Origin: Botryosphaeria dothidea
Taxonomy: Eukaryota > Ascomycota > Dothideomycetes > Botryosphaeriales > Botryosphaeriaceae
Assembly (NCBI GenBank): GCA_011503125.2
Contig: WWBZ02000082.1
Span: 2,356,001 to 2,420,000 of the forward strand
DNA: 64,000 nucleotides
Direction of reading: 5' to 3'
Shown here: positions 49,874 to 60,668 of the stretch, piece by piece
How the letters are laid out: every line of letters begins with the position of its first letter
Numbering within the stretch: the first letter of the stretch is position 1
Program-made: the position numbers and the translations under genes
Notes under the pieces: model-generated
Database searches by the model: none
The model's input: only the letters and a program-made list of their open reading frames with translations
What the model was told of the DNA's origin: nothing

Positions 49874-50250
49874 TCAACTATAACTTACACAAAGATTAGG
49901 GCAGCCAATATTCTCGCAGCACTCAGGACAACCCGCCTGGCATTTAGCTGGCTGTAGAACTTGTTTAGCCGCCATTTCACCATTCGAGTATCGCGTGTCT
50001 TCTTCGAAACTTACACACTGCGATCAAGACTTATCAGGAATCTGGCACAGCTTATCCGGAATTGGTCGACCATCATGGACGGACTTACAGCCTTTGACAT
50101 AAAGTCAGTATAGCTTTACTTGAAATTAAGATATTGACTTACGCGACCCAGCAGTATATTAAGTCGATTGACACCACGTTCTGTATCATACGGTGCAGCA
50201 ACCGTCAACCCCGAAAGTAGTACAATCGAAAGCAAAGTGAAAACACGCAT
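49874..50250 (-). CDS. Small secreted cysteine-rich protein (effector-like)
   Basis: Not visible as a long open frame; found by reading the minus strand for a signal peptide and splice sites. Exon 1 (50250-50143) encodes MRVFTLLSIVLLSGLTVAA, a clear secretion signal, then PYDTERGVNRLNILLGR. Exon 2 (50017-49874) continues in phase 0 with CVSFEEDTRYSNGEMAAKQV and a dense cysteine cluster, CQAGCPECCENIGCPNLC, ending VSYS and stop. The total is 83 aa with seven Cys. The intervening 125 nt start GTAAGT and end GCAG. They also contain an internal acceptor and a second GTAAGT flanking a 3-nt GCT, so either one intron or two introns around a 3-nt microexon are possible; both keep the frame. A further GTAAGT at the end (TGT|GTAAGT) could give an alternative C-terminus. 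No family recognised; size, secretion and Cys content resemble fungal effectors or antimicrobial peptides. Confidence 0.6.
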
Positions 50251-51089
50251 CGTAGCTGTTGAGTGAAACGCACAGTTCGAAAATCGAGTAACAATAAAGG
50301 GAGCCCCGGAAATATTGTCAAAGGGACAGGCAGTCTGTTGACGGGTACGAAAGGCGGGAACGGGGAGATCTAGCTGCTCTTAAGTAGGTTGCAAAGTTTG
50401 TTGTTGCGCATGATCCTTTTGCAGATATCAAGGTACACAAAGCGCATGCCGATGAGCTGACGTTGGATTTCTGCGTACCTGCCGAGAGGGGATGAGGTTG
50501 CTGGTGTGCCCAACACTCGTGTCGAACGACAGACGCAGTACGACAGCAATTACTCCTAGCGAAGCCGAGGGGGGGAATATGGACCATTCAACAAGCAGAG
50601 TAGCAATGAGACTGCATCAAATCCAAGGAGAAAGTAGAATGGCCTTCGCATGCAGTAGTACGCTGCATTTGGACGCCCTGCGAAGAGATGCTGACTGCGT
50701 TGCCGCGAAGCATTGGCAATGCCCACTAAATAATGAGGAAAGACATGAAACGAAAATCACGGGATGGTTCTTCAACCTGTAACAGGACGGAATGAAACTT
50801 TTTTAGGGTGACTTTGAGTCTCACCACGAAGCTTATTCTCAACAAGGATTTCAACGAGAGGTTTAGCGATTTCTTGCGGCTTCATATTTTCATATTGTCT
50901 GAGTGCTGCGTAAACGCAAGTCGCACTTTTTAACCGCTGTGGTCGGCATGCATTGATCCTGGGTAATGTTGGAGGTATTACGGGTAGACGCCTTTCCTAC
51001 CTTGGCTGTAGACTCTCAACGACTCAATGCTGTAAACAACTCCTTTCACACGAGCATTCCATTAGCTTTGTGTGCACATAGGGTCTTCC
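50251..51089. other. Intergenic region
   Basis: 839 bp holding the promoter of the small secreted-protein gene. No other coding signal. Confidence 0.45.
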
Positions 51090-52408
51090 TCAGGACATCT
51101 TCCAATCTACAGCGACAAGCCATTTCTCTTCATTCTGGCCCACTTCGACCTCCCAGCTCGGCGCAGCAATATTCACGTCATCTCCGACTTTGACGCTACG
51201 CGAATTCCCTTTTGGCGGGCCGACGAGGATTGCGCGAGAACTTGAGCCGTATTCCGTTCTTTGGTCCAAGGGTGACCGAGAATGAGCTTTTGCACTACCG
51301 GAAACGAGTCTCAAGCGGTCGCCAGGCCGCCCTTCGAAACATTCTCGGACCCGAAGGCTTGAAGGCTGACCAGCTCGCTGCGGGCGCTCCATCCGTTGGC
51401 TTGCATAGTTGCTCGCAGCTTCCATCTGGAACCCACTTTGTCCTACGTTCAATAGCCAAGTGCGAACGACATCTGCCATGCCGCCAGGCACGAACTTCTG
51501 AGACCTGCGATGAGGTGAAAAGTGCTCTGGCAAAGGTGTTACGCCCTCTGGGTCACCTGCTGCAGCGCCGGACTGTGGACGCAGTAGGAAGGGATTACGG
51601 GGACGCGGGTTCGCGCTCTGCGTCAAAGGCGCTTCCATCGCTGCAGTCAATGTTGGCGCAGGAGTCTGACCGATACGAAAGCGTGGAACCTTGCTACTTC
51701 GCGGAGGACTCTCGAGCCCTGCTATGTTGTATCCCCTCTTCGCTGAATCCATATGGATTGTGGAAGTGCTCTGCTTTGGCGTCGAGTCTGGCTCTAGTGT
51801 GAGATGCCTGCGTTTCGTCGGTTCCTCATTTGGCCATGCAGGCGTATCAAGCGCGGGCGCCAGCTGGGTATCGACGACTCTCATCGTGCTATACCGAGGC
51901 TCGACGCTCTCGACCAACAGAGTGGATGTGTCTGGCAGTGAATCGTAGAGCATTTCTTCCGCTTCGTTTTCTTGGCTCGCAGCTTCATTCTCCTGAGACG
52001 CGTCATAAATGCTCTCTACTTTGCTTAGCTTGGGACGCGAGCTTCGAGAGAGAGGAACGGGTTCGTCATCGGCGGTGGCGGGAGACGATTGCGACAAGGA
52101 ATCACCGCCTAGAGCAGCTGGGAGAGTTGAGGGGAAAGGCGATGGCGCATTCGGACGGAAACGGGGGACAGAAAACCGGGGGGTGGGCTTGAATTGCTGT
52201 GAGGGAGTCACAGCATCTTGCTTGACGGGAGTATGGGCTTGCGACTGCGGCGGGGCATGAACAGCCGGTGGTCGGGATCTGTCTTGCTGCGGTGGCTTGT
52301 TCGGGTCGCTCGCAGCGATGAAGCGGTACGGCGATGGCGTCTGGATATGTTAGAAATTCTGGCACAGGCTGAGGGGGAGAGAAGGTTACGCACGACAGGC
52401 GGAGGCAT
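51090..52408 (-). CDS. Conserved fungal hypothetical protein, possibly OB-fold C-terminus
   Basis: Function unknown. The visible long frame starts with a GTG, but reading upstream gives a better model. Exon 1 (52408-52394) encodes MPPPV; a 53-nt intron (GTGCGT..CCAG) joins in phase 0 to 52340-51090, giving 421 aa beginning MPPPVTPSPYRFIAASDPNK. The N-terminal half is disordered and Pro/Ser/Thr-rich with QFKPTPRFSVPRF, which looks like a short conserved motif. The second half has RKFVPGGMA-like KFVPGGMADVVRTWLLNVGQ, then VGDDVNIAAPSWEVEV and EEKWLVAVDWK at the end. Alternating beta-type segments of this kind resemble a small OB-fold, suggesting a DNA-metabolism role (inference, low confidence). 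Divergently arranged, 152 bp from the transposase gene. Confidence 0.7.
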
Positions 52409-52560
52409 GGATGTTGAGGGATGGTGGGGCGTGCAGACGCGCCAGAACGCGTTTGTGACGTCGCGCGGGAGCCAACGCCCGAGACAACGACTGCTTGCTC
52501 CGCCTTTCCTCTGCGCCAATCCTCCACACGCTGATCACCCGTTCACTCTGGCCGCAGACA

Positions 52561-53603
52561 ATGGTTGTAAGGTACAGCCAAAAGGTCCGCAACGATGTAA
52601 CAGACTTGATCAAGGCGGGCACCAGCGACGAAGACATCATAAAACAGACTGGCATCTCATCACGCACCCTTCGCTGCTGGCGCCGCGATGTCCAATACCG
52701 TGGCGTTGCGGGAGGCACCTTGAACCAGAAGCCCGGCCGTCCCGCTGTACGTAATTCTTCTGCTTTTCACTGTCATTCACCGCTCACCGTTCACCCAAGA
52801 CTATCCAAGTCCACATTGAAGAGGCCATCCGTGACTACTTACTCTCAAGGCCCGATGCATCTTACGATGAGGTCCTATGGTTCATATTCGACGAATTCGA
52901 CATTTTAATTTCGCGATGGACGCTCCACCGGTTATACGAATCTCGAGGATGGGAGAAGGACTACCTCCGCCGTCGCGCCCTCGATCATGCTGCACTCTAT
53001 CGTGCTGCCTGGTTGAATACTGTGCGCGACCTCCACACTTACCAGGTCGTCTTTGTCGATTAGTCCGCATCCAACCCGAGCGCTAAGCACCGGAAATGCG
53101 GCTGGTCTCCCGTTTTGTCTCCTACAGAGAAGGCTGACGATCCTGAGAGCATAAAGCGTCACAATCGCTGGAGTATTCTGCCCGCCTATACCATCGAGGG
53201 TTATTTGCCAGGTTACCTATGCACACAGGAACCTGTGACCCAGGAGTTATTCGTCGAGTGGTTTGCCCAAAATGTCCTTCTGCAATGTACTCCATTTCCT
53301 GGTCCCCGTTCGGTAGTCGTGATGGACAACGCAACCATCCACCACGCTCCCGCCCTGGTGGAGATGTTGGAAGCAAATAACATCCGTCTGATCTACTTGC
53401 CGCCGTTCTCCCCAGACCTCAATCCGATAGAATCAACTTTCGTCGACCTTAGGCTTGAGTTGAGAAAGCGGCGGGAAAACCATGCGGAAACCTTTCCCAC
53501 CTTTGAGGCTTTCCTGCGCCACACGATCGACGACCAATTCGCACTGGGCAGAAATGGCAAGTGCGCAAGAGAACACTTCCGCAGATCTCAGATACCTCGT
53601 TGA
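52561..53603 (+). pseudogene. DDE-superfamily transposase (IS630/Tc1-mariner-like), one in-frame stop
   Basis: Cut-and-paste transposase. Exon 1 (52561-52746) encodes a helix-turn-helix DNA-binding part (SQKVRNDVTDLIKAGTSDED, then TGISSRTLRCWRRD). A 53-nt intron (gtacgt..caag) joins in phase 0 to 52800-53603. The DDE_3 domain follows with first Asp in YQVVFVD, second Asp in SVVVMDNATIHHAPAL and the acidic third position in PPFSPDLNPIESTF. The only lesion in about 330 codons is TAG at 53061-53063, immediately after the first catalytic Asp, where the family normally has Glu (VDES). The frame is intact on both sides. I could not see terminal inverted repeats or target-site duplications near the gene. 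It is either a recently inactivated element, a domesticated copy with a sequencing error, or an element with readthrough. Confidence 0.85.
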
Positions 53604-53857
53604 CCAAACGTGCATTTGCAACCGATACTGATTGTGGAAGCATTGGAGAGATATCACATTCACGAGCTTCTTCCATAGCAGTGCTGATAAGTAGCACCAG
53701 GGTATATCATGATGGAATTAACACTGTACTTATTCAAACGCCCCCCTCGCGTTGGTGGTATATGAAAACGGACAAGCTAAGGACCAGCAACCGCCAATCC
53801 CAGGCCATCTCCTGCACCCGCCGTACTCATTCAAGCAGTATCCACATCGGATACTTG

Positions 53858-54832
53858 TTAAAGGAGAGCCAAGCCAGCTCCGATGACACCAAGAGCAGCA
53901 AACATGCCCTCAGCGCGCGCCGCGCCAGCAACCTCGGTGACCTGGGCGGGACCAGAGCTGGTGGCAGAAGTGCTACCGGTGCTGGTGGTACGGCGGGTGC
54001 TCTGTAGCATCGTCAGCATGAGATTCCGCATCGTCCTGGGACGTTTCACTTACGGAGGATGTGGCACTGCCCGTCAAGTCAAAGCCGGACGTCGAAGTCG
54101 CTCCAGAAACCAAGGAGGACAGCGAGCCCGTCGCGCCGCCGGAGGCGGTGGTCGAGGGCGCGCTGTCCGTGGGGTTGGGCGTCGTGGCGGTCGCGCCGGT
54201 TGTCGAGCAGCAGTCGGCGCCGCCGTCGCAGACGTTGCCGTCGCTGCAGCACACCTCGCCCAGCGAGGGCCGGTAGCAGTAGTTCGTCGGGTAGAAGCCG
54301 TAGCACCAGTGGCTCTCGTCGCCGCCCCGCTGGCAGCAGTCCTCGCCCGAGTCGCTGGCCAGGCAGTTCCACTCGTCGCCGGACGACGTCGAGGTCGCGC
54401 TGGAGCCGCTGGACGTCATGGTCGCGAAAACGTCAGAGGTCGAGGTGGGCAAGTCGTCCTCTGGGCCGCCGGTCACGCCGGCGCCGGCGGCGCCGCAGCA
54501 GCTGGTGTCGGGTCCGATGCAGTATTCTGGATGGGGAGAGGCGTCAGTTATGGGGAGAGGGGGGGCATGTTAGGGGGTGTGTGAGTCGTACCTCCGTCCG
54601 CGCAGCACTGCTCGCCGGCTGAGGGGTTGAAGCAGGAGTTCCCACTGCAGACGATGTTGCCGTCGCCGAAGCAGGCGGCGCAGCTCGAGCCGGAGCAGTA
54701 GCCGTCGTTGCTCTGTCTGCCCAGGAGAGCGTGGAGCGAGGTCTCGCCGACCTTGTGCTTCGTGAAGCCCTCGGCCTCGACCAAGGAAGTGGCTGCAGCG
54801 AGGCAGATGAGATGGGACAACGAGAAGCGCAT
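53858..54832 (-). CDS. GPI-anchored cysteine-rich cell-surface protein
   Basis: No enzymatic domain; probable cell-wall or plasma-membrane surface protein. Minus-strand exons 54832-54592, 54526-54054 and 54001-53858 give 285 aa. ATG 54832 starts a signal peptide (MRFSLSHLICLAAATSLVEA). Two Cys-rich modules follow: YCSGSSCAACFGDGNIVCSG to GEYCIGPDTSCC, and WNCLASDSGEDCC through HWCYGFYPTNYCYRP to CCSDGNVCDGGADCC. The C/G/D spacing with paired Cys resembles granulin- or chitin-binding-like knots but matches none that I can name. A Ser/Thr-rich O-glycosylation-type stretch of about 80 residues leads to a hydrophobic end (GMFAALGVIGAGLALL), a GPI-attachment signal. Intron 1 sits inside the first Cys module and its splicing completes it. 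Confidence 0.82.
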
Positions 54833-57800
54833 GATCAATGTTGATATAGAGGGTCAAGGGGTATCAGATGGGTATCAGACGGGTAACTGCAACGATGAAA
54901 GCTCGACTGGAAAATGAAGCTGTGGGGATTGAATTTCACCGCCGTTGAAAAGTGGAAATGAGGCAGCATTTAACGATAGAGCCCGTGGGGGAGATGCGCT
55001 GAGCCCGAGTGCCATTCCTTCTCTTGGCAGCTGATGATGGCCAAGTCATTCCCGCCGGCGGAATCCTTCAACACTGGCCGGCAAGGCTGTGATGTGGAAC
55101 TCGGGCCGCGGCCAATTTTTTTTTTTGCTGTGCTGGTTGCTGCCTACCGCTCAAGCCACCGCACGCCTGCGCCTGCCCGCTCTGGTGCTCGAGAGCCCAC
55201 AGAAGCAGCACGTTGGACGCCATCGGGCGCAGCGAGCTGCAAGTGCCGGGCTGCAGGGATTTGGGGGGAAGTTTTACACACACACGGCTTACCGGCAGCA
55301 TGGGTTTAAGCCTATTTTTAACGAGATTTGCTGCCAGGTACAGCCAAAGCAACTAAAACGGGGCGTCTTTGGGTCGTGGTACAGGACGAAAGGGACAGTG
55401 GGCCAAGATATGCTTAAAGTGTTTATGGTTAAAGGGATCTGCGGGCTAAACCGCATGGGGAGACAGGAAGCGAAAAAGGGTGCAGCCGTGGCGGCGTGGT
55501 CGAAACAGACCGGTCCGGCTGGTCGTGAAGGGAGGCGCTGGGGCTATTAGTGAGTGGCTTTTCCTGGGACGTCGAGTGTGCCTTGTGTGGAAGGGAGCCT
55601 ACGGGAAGCCGCGTCGAGGTTATTCTGACGGTGCTCGTTAGTGATTACTGTCGGCGACGGTCTCTGCTTTCTGCTGGCGTCCACATTGTCTTGGCATGGT
55701 TGTGTAAACGTAGAACGAGCAGCTAAGAAAAAGCAGGAGGGCGTGGGAAATGGAAGGGTCTCTGCAGCTGCCCCGACTCAGCCTCGCATGGCGGAGAAAG
55801 AGAAAAAGTCTTGACATGCACAAGACTGGGGTGCCAAGACCATCGGTTGAGCTTTTAGCTCGTATTCTCGTCAATCTGGAGGTTTTTTCCGCATCCGGTG
55901 GCAGCTTGGCGGTGTACGGCAGAGTTTTGTTGGCTGCACAGATGAATCCTTCAAATGTCCCAGGCGGCAGCCAAAGAAGGAGCCGTTGGCTCCAACAGGG
56001 ATCCGATCGGCGTACACACTTGTGGGGGCCAAGGGATTTCCGCAAGGAGTTGGTTCTAAATCGTCGGATTTAATCTTTGAGGAAGCGCAGAATTGCCGAG
56101 TTTCAAGGCTGAAGATAGTCTGGAGACGTCTCCGGAAAGGTTGGTACTTTAAAAAAAAGAAGTTACGTCGGCCCTGCGTTGCTAGCGAGGCCTGATCGCT
56201 TTCGTTCTCGGCAAGGGAAGGGAGGGAGATGGCCTGGTTGGGCCGGCGCTATCACGAGGTCCGAAAGGGGTAAGTTGCTGGTTACACGGGGAGTTCTGGG
56301 GTCAGGAGAGCGCGCATGGAAGCTGCAAGAAGCGGAAATGGAGGAATGACACGGGGAGGGAGCGAATCATCTGGAACGGGAGTGTTGCAGAAGAAGGGGG
56401 TTTAAAGTGAGAGAGTTTGTGGTTTCGAGTTGGTTGGCTGGCAAATAGCAATAAAGGCGCAAAATAAAGGCGCAACAGAAGCAAAGTTATCTAGCCTCTG
56501 GCCAGACGTCATCGAATGCCAGTTAGCAAAATGTCGCCCCACCGGCTTGATTTTGTCGAGCAGGATATAAGCACATTGCTGCTGCCGTCCACTGTAACTT
56601 CCCAACACCTCTTTTCCGCAAACTCTCTCAGCGCGCTGCTGTTTGCTCCCAGAAAGCCTTCCCGTGCACAGAATCTCCGTGACGTCACAGCCAGCCTGCA
56701 GCCGATCAATATGGACGACTTCAAGAAGACCAGCAACTCAGTGAGGTTTCGTGAGTTCGACGCAAAGCTCGAGCGCGTAGTCGGACAGAAGTACGCACTG
56801 CACCCTTGCACACCCCAGTATTACGTGCATATTCCCCTATGTATGGCGTGCGCAAGATGTGAGACGCAGGGCTGAAGTGCAGTACACAGCAAAAACGATA
56901 GCATAGCCACGGCGGGATTCGTCGGCGATGGACACGTCCATTTTAAGGGCGAAAACTTGACGCTCAGCAAAGGCGCGCCGCCTGTGGAAGCGACCAGTGC
57001 CACAGAGGTGGGGGCGGGAAAAGCAGCAGGCGGGCTTCCGGGCTGAGGCTCGCGACGGGGGACCAACAGGGAAAATGCAGGCGCCCCGCTGCCGGAGAAC
57101 AGCCAGATCGGGGCTCCAGCGGTGCTAGAGCGGTGCTGGGCCGGGGTCGGGCAGATCAGGGCGCCATGAGGCCCAAGGTGTGGAGAAAGAGAGTCAGCAA
57201 TCGCTATCCGTTCCTGGCGACCCGTCCAGGAGTCTTTCGTTGCTGTTGACTTGTTTTGCGGACGATCGCGTGCCGAAACTTTTGTGCATACCGCTGCCAA
57301 GTCCTTATCTTGTAGCGCAGTGTAGCCGTATCTACTTGGTTAGATCATTTTGCCATGAGCAGGGGAGAAAGTGGGAGAGCGGAAATGACTCGCATCCGAC
57401 GTCGGAAAGGCACCATTCACCACCACCTTGCGAGCGATCACGCCAACATCACCACCACTCAACGTTCCCTTTCCCTTCCACCTGCGTGTGCCAAGGGAAA
57501 ATACCATGGCCCGCTCCGCTGTTTCTTCGGCATCATCGGCAATTCTCTCGACACCGCTTGAGCCGCCATTCCACAAGTCCCACTGCTGCCGCTGGCTCCG
57601 CTCCCGCTCGGCTTGATCGCTCATTCCCGTCTCCTTCTCCGCTTTCCCCGGTGTTCTCCCGCATCTTGTGCTGTGTTGCACTCGGGCCTTCTCCGGCTAT
57701 TGTCTCCATGAAGAGCGTGCGGAGCCATGTTGCCAAGCACACAATATCGGCATGATGTCGTGAGAACATACGTCCGGACGGCTCACGCCGTTATAAAAGC

Positions 57801-57872
57801 CGGTGAGGCCTTCGCCAGCTTTTCATGCCTCAAGGGAAACCCGCCAATTCCTCATTCGCCCCTTGATACACC
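54833..57872. other. 3-kb gene-poor region upstream of GH3
   Basis: No supported gene. It includes a T11 run near 55116. The frames at 55089-55550, 56516-56875 and 57180-57755 have no domain. The last part is the beta-glucosidase promoter. Confidence 0.45.
57792..57798 (+). promoter_or_regulatory. TATA box of the GH3 beta-glucosidase gene
   Basis: TATAAAA lies 75 bp upstream of the GH3 start codon, a normal TATA-to-ATG spacing for a fungal inducible secreted enzyme. Its assignment as the functional TATA box is inference. Confidence 0.6.
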
Positions 57873-60377
57873 ATGAGGTCTACCGCCTACGCAGTTGCCT
57901 CGGTTTTGGCCGCTGCTGCTCCAGCATGCGCCGCTGAGAACTACACCTGGGCCAATCCCCCCTCTGAGCTCCCCTACTACGGCCAGAGCCCTCCGGTCTA
58001 CCCTTCGCGTACGTGATTTCCGTTCTTTGCAAGACTTGATCTGATTGTTTCCACAGCCCAAGGAACCGGAAATTCTTCAACCGCATGGGCCACCGCCTAC
58101 GAGAAGGCTCGCGCTATAGTTCAACAGCTCACGCTGGATGAAAAGTCAAATCTCACTCGTGGATTCACTGGCACCTGCGTTGGCAACACTGGCGCTATTC
58201 CCCGCTTGGGCATTGAGCCTTTCTGTCTGGCCGATGCCCCGGATGGAATTCGGGGCAGCGACTTCGTCTCGGCTTTCCCCTCCCAGCTGCATCTTGCCAC
58301 CACCTGGGACAGGGACTTGATGTATGCTTATGGCAAAGCTCTCGGAGAGGAGTATCACGATAAGGGTATCAATATCGCTCTCGGACCCGTTGCTGGACCC
58401 CTGGGCAGAATCGCAAAGGGTGGTCGTAACTGGGAAGGTTTGAGCAATGACCCCTATCTAGCCGGAATTGGCATGTACGAAGTTACAAAGGCCATGCAAG
58501 ACGCTGGTGTCATTGCTGTTGCCAAGGTGCGTCTACCAGCTCGTTTGATTTTTCACAAATGCCTGACACACAATTTAGCACTTCTTGTTGAACGAGCAAG
58601 AATATCGCCGCATGCCTAATCAGTCTGCTACCATGCCCGCCAATGGTCATGGCGTCATAGAGGCCAATGGACACGCCATTTCCTCGAACGTGGACGACAA
58701 GACAATCCACGAACTTTATGCCTGGCCCTTCTATGACTCTCTCAAGGCCGGAGCAGCGAGCGTCATGTGCGCCTATAGCAGAGCTAACAACAGCTATAGC
58801 TGTTCCAACTCAAAGCTCCTGAACGGCCTCCTTAAGACCGAGATGGGCTTTGAGGGGTTCGTTGTCAGCGACTGGCAGGCTCAGCACACGGGTATCGCCT
58901 CGGCCAACGCTGGCCTCGACCTTGTCATGCCTGACGGGGGATACTGGGGCGCAAACCTTACACAGGCAGTCAACAACGGATCTGTCAGTATTGATCGTCT
59001 CAACGATATGGCAACTCGTGTGTTGGCAGCCCACTATCTCCTTGGTCAAGACGAGGACTTCCCCGAGACCGGTGTTTTCCCTGATACCGTGCAGCACCCG
59101 ATCGTCGATGTCCGCGGTGAGCACGACAAGGTCATCCGGGAAGTCGGAAGTGCCGGTCACGTTCTTGTCAAGAATGTGAACAATACCCTGCCGCTCAAGA
59201 ACCCCAAGTTCGTCGCCGTCTACGGCTATGGCGCCGAAGTCAAAGCAGCGCCTTGGGAGAACGTTGCCCGTTACGGTGGCGGCTACGAGGTCAACTACGG
59301 CTGGAACACTTTTAACGGAACCCTGATCACTGGCGGTGGTTCGGGTGGCGCTTCCCCGCCCTATGTGATCTCGCCGTTCAAGGCAATTCAGGACCGCGTC
59401 ATCCAGGATCATGGAATCGTTCGCTGGAATTTCTGGGATGTCAACCCCCATGTTTCAGCCACGGCAAGCGTCTGTTTCGTCTTCATAAACGCCTACGCCA
59501 GTGAGTCGTTTGACAGACCATCTCTCACCGATGACTTCAGTGACCAGCTTGTGAACAATGTTGCTACGGTTAGTAGCTCCATTTGACCCCTGAGCATATT
59601 CAAGAGCATTGGCTAACTTGTAATGTGCCCCAGAACTGCTCAAACACCGTTGTCGTTGTACACTCCGCTGGTATCCGCATCGTGGACTCTTGGATCGAGC
59701 ACGAAAATATCACTGCCGTAATCTTCGCTGGTCTTCCCGGCCAGGAGAGCGGACACAGCCTCGTTGACATCCTTTACGGCGACGTGAGCCCGTCCGGCAA
59801 GCTTACCTACACCGTGGCCAAGACGGAAGAGGACTACGGCCTCCTGCTCAACCACACCGAGGATCAAAGCTGGTTCCCGCAGGACAACTTCACCGAGGGC
59901 GTCTACATCGACTACAAGGCCTTCGATAAGGACGGCATCGAGCCGCGCTTCGAGTTCGGCTACGGTCTCTCCTACTCCGAGTTCGAGTACTCCAACATCC
60001 AGGTCTCGTCTCTCGACGGCAACACCGATACCTTCCCGTCGGAAGACGTCGCCATCGTGCAGGGCGGCCACCCCGCGCTCTGGGACGTCCTCTTCAACGT
60101 CACGGCCGAGATTGAGAACATCGGCAACTACACGGCCAGCGAGGTTGCGCAGCTGTACGTCGGCATCCCGACCGGCCCCGTCCGCCAGCTTCGCGGTTTC
60201 GACAAGGTCGCCACCGAGCCCGGCCAGAAGGTCACCGCCACCTTCCCGCTCAAGCGCAGGGACCTGAGCGTGTGGAACGTTGTGGCGCAGCAGTGGGAGC
60301 TCCAGTCCGGCGAGTACCCGATCTGGGTCGGCGCCAGCAGCAGGGACCTGAGGCTGAATGCTACCATCACGATCTAG
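57873..60377 (+). CDS. Secreted GH3 beta-glucosidase
   Basis: Hydrolyses terminal beta-glucosyl residues, for example cellobiose, outside the cell. Exons 57873-58008, 58057-58526, 58579-59568 and 59634-60377 give 779 aa. Residues 1-20 are a signal peptide ending PACAA. The first GH3 domain shows LTLDEKSNLTRGFTGTCVGN, CLADAPDGIRG, FPSQLHLATTWD, NIALGPVAGPLGRIAKGGRN, NEQEYRR and the nucleophile Asp about 300 in GFVVSDWQAQHTG. The second domain contains GSAGHVLVKNVNNTLPLKN, AVIFAGLPGQESGHSLVDIL, and SPSGKLTYTVAKTEEDY. A fibronectin-III-like end (FEFGYGLSYSEFEYS, then QLRGFDKV) completes the usual three-domain form. Many N-x-S/T sites are present. The third intron has a gttagt donor. Carbon-catabolite control via SNF1/Cre1 is expected for the family but not shown here. 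Confidence 0.96.
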
Positions 60378-60668
60378 AGTAAAGGCACGACAGTCCCCCA
60401 ACTTCTAATGACTATGTAATTTATGAGGTACCGCCTACGAGTAATGGATTAATCTGTATTTTTGCTTCTGAGCCTTTGTCCTTTGTTACTTGTTTTTGCC
60501 AAGAGCTACTGAAGATGGCAGGTGTGCGAAAACGAGCCCAACGCATGCGGACCAACAATACAAAGACCACCAAGACAAAGGACAATTGGTATTCCATGAT
60601 GGCCTCTCCGACCCCTCAAGTTTTCAGGTCGAACATTTCCATCCAACGGCATCATCATCACCGCCACA

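Noticed and set aside
59640..60401. 253-aa minus-strand frame across the GH3 C-terminus
   Set aside because: Shadow of the beta-glucosidase last exon; no independent start context or domain.
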